From NCBI GenBank assembly GCA_035480695.1, contig DATIHM010000018.1:1-5664 (forward strand): DNA of 5,664 nucleotides, in the 5' to 3' direction. The notes under the pieces were generated by a model. The model saw only the letters and a list, made by a program, of their open reading frames with translations. It searched no databases and was not told where the DNA came from. How positions within the stretch are numbered: position 1 is the first letter of the stretch; each line of letters starts with the position of its first letter. This document shows positions 1 to 4,682 of this stretch, in pieces. Source of the stretch: DATBED01 sp035480695 (GTDB lineage: Bacteria; Patescibacteriota; Saccharimonadia; Saccharimonadales; UBA4665). Position numbers and translations under genes: made by a program.

Positions 1-1317
1 ATGAGCTCACGTGAACTTTTCGGTACCGATGGGGTCCGCGGGCTGGCCGGGCAATATCCGCTGGATGGCGATGGCACACGACGCATCGGCATGGCTGTCG
101 GCGCCCGCTTCGCACAGCCGGGCCACCTGGTGGTGATAGGCTGCGACACGCGCGAATCATCCGCCCAGATCGTGGCAGACTTAATAGCCGGCTTGAATGC
201 CGTCGGCGTCAATGTCGTTTCAGCCGGTGTCTTGCCAACCCCGGCGATTTCGTATCTGACCCGCGAGCATCCCGAATTCGTGGCCGGCGTGATGGTGACC
301 GCCAGCCATAACACTTACGAGTACAACGGCATCAAAGTTTTCGACGATAATGGTGACAAGCTGTCCGACGAAGCCGAAACCGAGCTGAACAAGTTGATTG
401 AAGACGGTGTTCCAGGGCGTGGGCAAGGAACAGCCAGCCAAGACGAAAAGTTAGTCGGGAAATACGAAGACTTCCTCATCGGCACCGCGCCAGGCTTAAA
501 TCTGACAGGCCTGAAACTGGCAGTTGACACAGCGAACGGTGCCGCCAGCGGCATCGCCGAACGCGTTTTCAAGCGGCTGGGCGCCGAAGTCACGCTGCTA
601 TTCGATAAGCCGGACGGCCGCAACATCAACGAAAAATGCGGTGCTACAGACACTAAGGCATTGCAAAAAGCAGTGACGGAGCAGCGGTTGGACCTTGGCA
701 TTGCACTCGACGGCGACGCCGACCGCGTTATAATGATTGACGAGCGCGGCCGCGAAGTCAAAGGCGACTATCTGCTGTACCTACTGGCGGTAGTCCGCGA
801 GGCGGACGGCGTCGTGGCCACCATCATGTCCAACCAGGGGTTCGAGCTGGCCCTGCAGCACAAAGGTATCAAACTGCTGCGCACTGATGTCGGCGACCGC
901 TATGTGCTCGAGGGTTTGCGCCAGACCGGTTACAAACTGGGGGGCGAGGCGTCAGGGCACATAATTTTCCCGCTGGTGCTGGCAACCGGTGACGGCATGC
1001 TAGCGGCCGTGCAAACGGCGCGGGCCATCGAGACATCGGGCAAATCGCTGGCCGAGTGGTGCGATGAGGTGCAGCTACTGCCCCAGGCGCTGGTTAATAT
1101 CCCGCTGCCTGACAAGTCCATCATTAAGCGGCCGGATGTGGTCGGATTTATAGAAGCGCAAAATGAACAGCTTGGCGAAGGCAGGCTGCTGATTCGCCCG
1201 TCGGGCACCGAGCCGGTGGCGCGTGTCATGGTGGAGGCGTCTGACGCCCAGGCCAAAGCCGAGCAGATCGCCGCCGAACTCAGGAAGCTAATAAAAGGAG
1301 GGGCTGACCATGAGTGA
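1..1317 (+). CDS. glmM: Phosphoglucosamine mutase GlmM
   Basis: GlmM interconverts glucosamine-6-phosphate and glucosamine-1-phosphate in the cytoplasm, on the route to UDP-GlcNAc and peptidoglycan. The 438-residue product has the usual length and all four signatures of the alpha-D-phosphohexomutase family in order: the GlmM-type N-terminus FGTDGVRG (7-14), the phosphoserine loop TASHN (100-104, catalytic S102), the metal loop DGDADR (237-242), the sugar-binding loop GGEASGH (314-320) and the phosphate-binding loop RPSGTEP (399-405). VGDRYVLE (297-304) is also typical of GlmM rather than of phosphomannomutases. The ATG at base 1 leaves the normal short N-terminus, but nothing upstream is visible, so its promoter and ribosome binding site cannot be judged. 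The stop overlaps the next start by 8 bases, making this the first visible gene of a three-gene + strand run. An oddity is that the Pro usually following ASHN is Thr105. A related hexosamine or hexose mutase is the alternative; GlmM is clearly the best fit. Confidence 0.93.
   Translation: MSSRELFGTDGVRGLAGQYPLDGDGTRRIGMAVGARFAQPGHLVVIGCDTRESSAQIVADLIAGLNAVGVNVVSAGVLPTPAISYLTREHPEFVAGVMVTASHNTYEYNGIKVFDDNGDKLSDEAETELNKLIEDGVPGRGQGTASQDEKLVGKYEDFLIGTAPGLNLTGLKLAVDTANGAASGIAERVFKRLGAEVTLLFDKPDGRNINEKCGATDTKALQKAVTEQRLDLGIALDGDADRVIMIDERGREVKGDYLLYLLAVVREADGVVATIMSNQGFELALQHKGIKLLRTDVGDRYVLEGLRQTGYKLGGEASGHIIFPLVLATGDGMLAAVQTARAIETSGKSLAEWCDEVQLLPQALVNIPLPDKSIIKRPDVVGFIEAQNEQLGEGRLLIRPSGTEPVARVMVEASDAQAKAEQIAAELRKLIKGGADHE
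1296..1301 (+). promoter_or_regulatory. Shine-Dalgarno site of the GNAT gene
   Basis: A perfect AGGAGG lies inside the last codons of glmM, 8 bases before the ATG at 1310. It fixes the start of the acetyltransferase gene and shows that the gene has its own strong initiation signal besides coupling to glmM termination (TGA at 1315-1317). Confidence 0.85.
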
Positions 1318-1939
1318 TTTCCCGACTGGTTTCGCATCGGCAACCGTGCCGCTGGATGAGTCGTTGTTCCGAGGTGCGGAGCTCGACGCCCTCCACGAAC
1401 TCGCCAGCCGTGGCTTTGAGGTCCACACCGGCCTGACGCCCGAAATGGCCGGCCACATCTACAACATGAGCCTCCAGCCCTCCATAAAGGAATATTGCCC
1501 AGGCGACTCTGCCAGGCGGTTTTCTGACCAAGAGGCAGCCGAGCACTGGCTGGCAAAAGGCCGCTGCACTTTTCTGCTGATGAAGCGAGACGACGACAAC
1601 CTAAGCCTGGTCGGCTACGGCTGGTCGGGTCGCGAAACCAGTCCGCATGTGCAGGGCGGCCAGACTACCTTTGCGCTACGCGTCGGCGAGCAGGGCCAGG
1701 GGCAGGGCCTGGCCACACCGTTCTCCCGCCTGATAATCTGGGGAACGGCTGCCACTTTTGGTGCCCAAGATTTCTGGCTGGAAACCTGGAAGTCCAACGG
1801 CGGCGCGGTGCATATCTACGATAAACTGGGTTTTGAACTTGTCAGCGAAGAGTTCGGCAGCCGCCCGACGGCCGCCGGCGAAACGGTGGAAGACTCCCGC
1901 CTTTACATGCGGTTGCCTAACAACCTTCTGCCGTCATGA
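1310..1939 (+). CDS. GNAT-family N-acetyltransferase, substrate unknown
   Basis: This is a 209-residue cytoplasmic acetyltransferase of the GNAT superfamily, which moves the acetyl group of acetyl-CoA to an amine. The fold is recognised from its C-terminal half: the acetyl-CoA pyrophosphate loop Q-x-x-G-x-G at 128-133, preceded by the strand FALRVGEQ, and the motif-B helix N163...Y170-DKLGF-175 that typically lines the CoA pocket. The first 80 residues match no substrate-specific signature I know, so the acceptor is open. The start is well set by an AGGAGG 8 bases upstream; the ATG lies within the end of glmM (8-base overlap), and the stop overlaps the riboflavin kinase start as ATGA. Translation of the three genes is therefore probably linked. 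Possible acceptors include an amino sugar, a ribosomal protein N-terminus (RimI/RimJ-like) or a small polyamine; context mildly favours an amino sugar, but that is inference only. Confidence 0.85.
   Translation: MSDFPTGFASATVPLDESLFRGAELDALHELASRGFEVHTGLTPEMAGHIYNMSLQPSIKEYCPGDSARRFSDQEAAEHWLAKGRCTFLLMKRDDDNLSLVGYGWSGRETSPHVQGGQTTFALRVGEQGQGQGLATPFSRLIIWGTAATFGAQDFWLETWKSNGGAVHIYDKLGFELVSEEFGSRPTAAGETVEDSRLYMRLPNNLLPS
1911..1925 (+). other. Small perfect hairpin just before the riboflavin kinase start
   Basis: GGTTG (1911-1915) and CAACC (1921-1925) form a perfect 5-base stem around the loop CCTAA, ending 10 bases before the ATG at 1936. There is no following T-run, so it is not an intrinsic terminator. 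It lies in the GNAT coding region and could influence initiation of the downstream gene, but a stem this short can arise by chance. Confidence 0.35.
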
Positions 1940-2331
1940 GCACGCAGCTGCCGGCCAACTTGAGCGGAACCGTCACGCGCTTCAAGGGCAACGGACGCAA
2001 GCTCGGCTACCCGACGGCCAACTTGAGTGTCGAAACCGACCTTAAAGACGGCGTCTATTTCGGATTTGCCGATATGGCAGAGTGGCGCGGTCACCCGGCC
2101 CTCATCTTCGTGGGCACGCCCACGACTGTCGGCGACACCGAGCGCCGCGTCGAAGCCTATCTGCTAGACATAACCGACCAGGATTATTACGGTGAACAGC
2201 TTGCTTTAAATCTCGTGGAGTACCATCGGCCGAACCAGACTTTTGACAACTTGGAAGAGCTCATCAAAGCCATGCACACCGACGAATCTGTCGCCCGCCA
2301 GTTCTTTAATAGCGGTAGTGGTCGGATTTGA
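1936..2331 (+). CDS. Riboflavin kinase, stand-alone (no FAD synthetase domain)
   Basis: Riboflavin kinase (flavokinase) phosphorylates riboflavin with ATP to give FMN. The 131 residues cover one complete flavokinase domain: the start strand GTVTRFKGNG, the signature LGYPTAN (23-29) whose Thr27 and Asn29 bind Mg-ATP phosphates in the family, DGVYFGFA (38-45), HPALIFVGTPTT (53-64), the strand VEAYLLD (72-78) with the expected catalytic Glu73, and DYYGEQL (83-89), ending in the usual F-x-x-L-x-x-L-I helix. In most bacteria this domain is the C-terminal half of bifunctional RibF; here the FMN adenylyltransferase half is absent, and the preceding gene is an unrelated acetyltransferase. The ATG overlaps the GNAT stop (ATGA). 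I see no Shine-Dalgarno before it, so it probably depends on translational coupling. The 3' end overlaps convergent ahcY by 26 bases, so the last residues (about 123-131) are constrained by the AhcY C-terminus. Confidence 0.9.
   Translation: MSTQLPANLSGTVTRFKGNGRKLGYPTANLSVETDLKDGVYFGFADMAEWRGHPALIFVGTPTTVGDTERRVEAYLLDITDQDYYGEQLALNLVEYHRPNQTFDNLEELIKAMHTDESVARQFFNSGSGRI
2306..2331. other. Convergent 3' overlap of riboflavin kinase and ahcY
   Basis: The ahcY stop (TAA, minus strand, 2308-2306) lies inside the riboflavin kinase gene, whose TGA is at 2329-2331. The shared 26 bases encode the conserved AhcY tail KSDHYRY on one strand and the variable kinase tail on the other. Neither side shows a GC-rich hairpin followed by a T-run, so no intrinsic terminator is visible for either transcript. 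Confidence 0.9.
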
Positions 2332-3598
2332 ACGGCCCGTCGACCGGCACGCCGATGTAGTCGGCCTGCTTCTTGGTAAGCTTGCTCATGTGGCCGCCAA
2401 GCGCTTCCACGTGCAGGGCAGCGACTTTTTCGTCGAGCTCTTTCGGGAGGCGGTAGACGCCGACGTCGTATTGCTTAGTGTAAAGCTCTATCTGGGCCAG
2501 CACCTGGTTACTGAATGAGTTCGACATGACGAATGAAGGGTGGCCGGTGGCGTTGCCGAGGTTGACGAGCCTGCCTTCAGAAAGCACGATCAGCCGGCGG
2601 CCGCTCGGCATGTGGTAGAGGTCGACCAACGGCTTGATGGTTTCCTTTTTGGCGCCTTTCAGCTCGTTGAGCTGTTTCATCTCGATTTCGTCGTCGAAAT
2701 GCCCGATGTTGCAGACGATGGCCGTGTCTTTCATGGCTTTCATGTGCTCAAGCGTGATGATGTCCATACAACCGGTGGCGGTGACGAAGATGTCGCCCTG
2801 CGGAGCGGCTTCGTCCATGGTGACGACTTCGTAGCCTTCCATCAAGGCCTGCAAGGCACAGATGGGGTCGATTTCGGTGATGAGAACGCGGGCTCCGAAA
2901 GCACGTAGGCTCTGGGCGCTGCCTTTGCCGACGTCGCCATAGCCGGCTACCACGGCTACCTTGCCGGCAATCATTATGTCGGTGGCGCGCTTGATGCCGT
3001 CCATCAGCGATTCGCGGCAACCGTAAAGGTTGTCGAACTTCGACTTGGTCACGCTGTCGTTGACATTGATGGCTGGAATTTTCAGCGTGCCGTCTTTGAG
3101 GAACTTGTGCAGCTGCTTGACGCCGGTGGTCGTCTCTTCGCTGACGCCCTTGATCTCTTTAAGCAGTTCAGGATACTTGTCGTGCACGAGTTTGGTCAGG
3201 TCGCCGCCGTCGTCCAGTAGCATGTTCGGGCCTTTGCCGCCCGGGAACTTCAGGGTCTGGTCGATGCACCACCAGTACTCTTCTTCGGTTTCACCCTTCC
3301 AGGCGAAGACCGGTGTGCCGGCGGCCGCCAAAGCGCTGGCGGCGTGGTCCTGCGTCGAATAGATATTGCATGACGACCAGCGTACTTCAGCGCCGAGTGC
3401 CTGTAGCGTCTCGACCAGCACGGCCGTCTGGATGGTCATGTGGATACAGCCGGCGATGCGCGCGCCCTTCAGCGGTTGGCTCTTACCGAACTCCTCGCGC
3501 AGGGTCATCAGTCCCGGCATTTCCTTTTCAGCCAGCTTGATTTCCGCCCGGCCCCAATCGGCCAGCTTGATGTCCTTAACTTTGTAGTCGTCAGCCAT
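2306..3598 (-). CDS. ahcY: Adenosylhomocysteinase (S-adenosylhomocysteine hydrolase)
   Basis: AhcY reversibly hydrolyses S-adenosylhomocysteine to homocysteine and adenosine using bound NAD, relieving inhibition of methyltransferases. All 430 residues are present with the family landmarks: CIHMTIQTAVLVETL (51-65, H53), SCNIYSTQDHAA (76-87), DDGGDLT (129-135), SEETTTG (153-159), K185, D189 and N190 of the catalytic centre, C194, the NAD fingerprint GYGDVGKG (219-226), NIGHFD (297-302, H300), H353, and the C-terminal KSDHYRY whose Lys424 and Tyr428 reach into the neighbouring subunit's NAD site in known tetramers. At 430 residues it is the short form, lacking the roughly 40-residue insertion seen in many proteobacterial and actinobacterial enzymes. 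The ATG overlaps the upstream kinase stop by 8 bases and follows a perfect Shine-Dalgarno, so it is the second gene of a two-gene operon. Identification is essentially certain. Confidence 0.98.
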   Translation of the reverse strand: MADDYKVKDIKLADWGRAEIKLAEKEMPGLMTLREEFGKSQPLKGARIAGCIHMTIQTAVLVETLQALGAEVRWSSCNIYSTQDHAASALAAAGTPVFAWKGETEEEYWWCIDQTLKFPGGKGPNMLLDDGGDLTKLVHDKYPELLKEIKGVSEETTTGVKQLHKFLKDGTLKIPAINVNDSVTKSKFDNLYGCRESLMDGIKRATDIMIAGKVAVVAGYGDVGKGSAQSLRAFGARVLITEIDPICALQALMEGYEVVTMDEAAPQGDIFVTATGCMDIITLEHMKAMKDTAIVCNIGHFDDEIEMKQLNELKGAKKETIKPLVDLYHMPSGRRLIVLSEGRLVNLGNATGHPSFVMSNSFSNQVLAQIELYTKQYDVGVYRLPKELDEKVAALHVEALGGHMSKLTKKQADYIGVPVDGPFKSDHYRY

Positions 3599-4556
3599 TC
3601 AGTTCTACCTCCTCACCGAAATTAGCCTTAAAGCGGTCTCGTACTACTGCCTTGCTGAAGGGTTGCTGCGTGCCGTGCTTTTCTACCACGAAGGAAGCCA
3701 GGGTGGCGCCCAACTGGCCGCATTTCTTCAAGTCCCATTGCCGCAAGTATCCATATAAAAAGCCAGCGCGGTAGGCGTCGCCGGCACCGGTCGGGTCGGT
3801 CACCTCGTTGGGAACGGCGATTCCGACGGTAATCGGTTCGCCAACTTTCGTACCCTCGATAGCCGAGCCTTCTTTGCCGAAGGTGGTGACCATGATCGGC
3901 ACCTGCGCCTTGATTTGCTCGGGGGTGGTGTTCAGCCGCCTGCACAGCAGGCCTTGCTCGTAGTCGTTGACCATCAGGATTTCGGCGGCGGCCACACCTG
4001 CCTTTAGGTCGGTTTCGTCGTTGGCGACTTGCTGGCCCGGGTCGTAGACCAACCTGAGTTGGTTGTCGACGCATTCCTTAACTTGACGGTTCATGGCGGC
4101 CGGCTGGTGGGCGCCGACAAGCATCAGGGCATTCTGGCCTTTCCAGGGAACAAAGCTGAGAGAATCGCTGTCGGACATGGCGCCTTGGTAAAAGCCGCCG
4201 ACCTGGTTATCTTCGCTATCTGTAATGACGTTGAATGAAGCCGTAGCTAAATTGCTGAAATGAATATGGGAAACATCGACCCCGTCTTCGCCTAGGTTGT
4301 CGATGTAAAACTGGGCGTCGCTGCCGACCGAGCCAAGCAGGACCGGCTTCTCACCCAGTTGCGCCAGCCCGTAGGCGATGTTGGCACCGCTGCCACCCCG
4401 TGAATCCTCCAGCTTGTCGAGCAAAGTACTTATGGAAAGGACATGCAGTTTTTCAGGCTGGATGAGCTCACGGTACTTGCCGGAAAAATTCATAATACGG
4501 TCAATAGCGATTGACCCGCACAGAACGAGTTGGGGCTTATTGTCACTCACTTGCAT
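3591..4556 (-). CDS. PfkB-family sugar/nucleoside kinase, probable adenosine kinase
   Basis: This is a 321-residue ribokinase-fold (PfkB) kinase. Visible motifs are the N-terminal strand CGSIAIDRI (13-21), the substrate-side GGSGAN (54-59), the Mg-associated N-x-x-E motif NDYE (197-200), the ATP-site T-x-G-x-x-G at 225-230, and the PfkB signature DPTGAGDA (254-261) with the anion hole and catalytic base Asp260, then the late E-x-x-GTQ (292-297). The segment PEKLHVLSIS (34-43) leading into the Gly-rich motif resembles adenosine-kinase-like members more than ribokinases or fructokinases. Its position directly before ahcY, with an 8-base overlap, supports adenosine as substrate: removing adenosine drives S-adenosylhomocysteine hydrolysis. 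The kinase fold is near certain; adenosine is likely but inferred. The start is uncertain: the ATG at 4556 has no Shine-Dalgarno, and a good promoter -10 ends only 3 bases before it. A GTG at 4550 (protein starting MSDNK) is the alternative. Confidence 0.88.
   Translation of the reverse strand: MQVSDNKPQLVLCGSIAIDRIMNFSGKYRELIQPEKLHVLSISTLLDKLEDSRGGSGANIAYGLAQLGEKPVLLGSVGSDAQFYIDNLGEDGVDVSHIHFSNLATASFNVITDSEDNQVGGFYQGAMSDSDSLSFVPWKGQNALMLVGAHQPAAMNRQVKECVDNQLRLVYDPGQQVANDETDLKAGVAAAEILMVNDYEQGLLCRRLNTTPEQIKAQVPIMVTTFGKEGSAIEGTKVGEPITVGIAVPNEVTDPTGAGDAYRAGFLYGYLRQWDLKKCGQLGATLASFVVEKHGTQQPFSKAVVRDRFKANFGEEVELNG
3607..3614 (-). promoter_or_regulatory. Shine-Dalgarno site of ahcY
   Basis: On the minus strand GAGGAGGT sits within the last codons of the kinase gene, 8 bases before the ahcY ATG (3598-3596). 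The kinase stop TGA is at 3593-3591, so ATG and stop overlap as ATGGCTGA. The arrangement closely mirrors the glmM/GNAT junction. Confidence 0.88.
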
Positions 4557-4559
4557 TTC

Positions 4560-4588
4560 AGTATAGCGAATACCGGCTAGCTTCCCAA
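4560..4588 (-). promoter_or_regulatory. Probable sigma70-type promoter of the kinase-ahcY operon
   Basis: Reading the minus strand, TTGGGA (4588-4583, 4 of 6 to consensus) and TATACT (4565-4560, 5 of 6) are separated by exactly 17 bases. The -10 box ends 3 bases before the ATG at 4556, so transcription would be expected to begin at or slightly inside the annotated start, leaving no leader. Confidence 0.55.
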
Positions 4589-4647
4589 ATAGCCGCCAGC
4601 GCGCAGTGACAAATTTCGCCGTTGCTATTCAGCCTTTCCTCAGCATG

Positions 4648-4675
4648 CCTGATATTTAATGGGCGGGTAATCAGG
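4648..4675 (+). repeat. Inverted repeat CCTGAT-N16-ATCAGG in front of the permease
   Basis: CCTGAT (4648-4653) and ATCAGG (4670-4675) are perfect 6-base inverted repeats with a 16-base spacer. The right arm contains the AGG of the permease ribosome binding site, so an RNA stem would hide it; as DNA it could be an operator. The arms are short, so chance is possible. Confidence 0.35.
4655..4660 (+). promoter_or_regulatory. Weak -10 candidate for the permease gene
   Basis: TTTAAT matches the sigma70 -10 consensus at 5 of 6 positions and would start transcription near 4667, giving a leader of roughly 16 bases that still contains the ribosome binding site. No acceptable -35 box lies 16-18 bases upstream, so this is tentative. 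Confidence 0.3.
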
Positions 4676-4676
4676 A
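4673..4676 (+). promoter_or_regulatory. Ribosome binding site of the permease gene
   Basis: AGGA (within AGGAAAG) lies 6 bases before the ATG at 4683 and decides this start. It is also part of the right arm of the inverted repeat at 4648-4675. Confidence 0.6.
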
Positions 4677-4682
4677 AAGCTT

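Larger units (their letters stand above)
4557..4682. other. Divergent intergenic region
   Basis: These 126 bases separate the minus-strand kinase operon from the + strand permease gene. The left part holds the probable kinase promoter. The right part is rich in TCAG/CTGA words (4629-4632, 4640-4643, 4649-4652, 4671-4674) and holds the permease ribosome binding site and a weak -10 candidate. I see no coding potential, tRNA or riboswitch fold in it. Confidence 0.7.

Noticed and set aside
930..1556. 208-codon minus-strand open frame across the glmM/GNAT junction
   Set aside because: It is antisense to two confidently identified genes, with a Ser/Pro/Arg-rich product and no recognisable domain.
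1900..1940. FMN riboswitch controlling riboflavin kinase
   Set aside because: The gene starts inside the GNAT coding region; there is no room for the aptamer and none of its conserved elements are visible.
1310..2331. A split bifunctional RibF broken by a frameshift
   Set aside because: The upstream gene is an intact GNAT protein with acetyl-CoA motifs, not an FMN adenylyltransferase, so this is not a broken ribF.
2540..2908. Plus-strand open frames inside ahcY (also 3030-3362 and 3313-3625)
   Set aside because: These lie opposite highly conserved AhcY sequence, with no SD and no recognisable product; they follow from codon bias on the coding strand.
4557..4682. S-adenosylhomocysteine riboswitch before the kinase-ahcY operon
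   Set aside because: The predicted promoter sits almost on the start codon, leaving no leader long enough for an aptamer, and I see no matching conserved core in the 126 bases.
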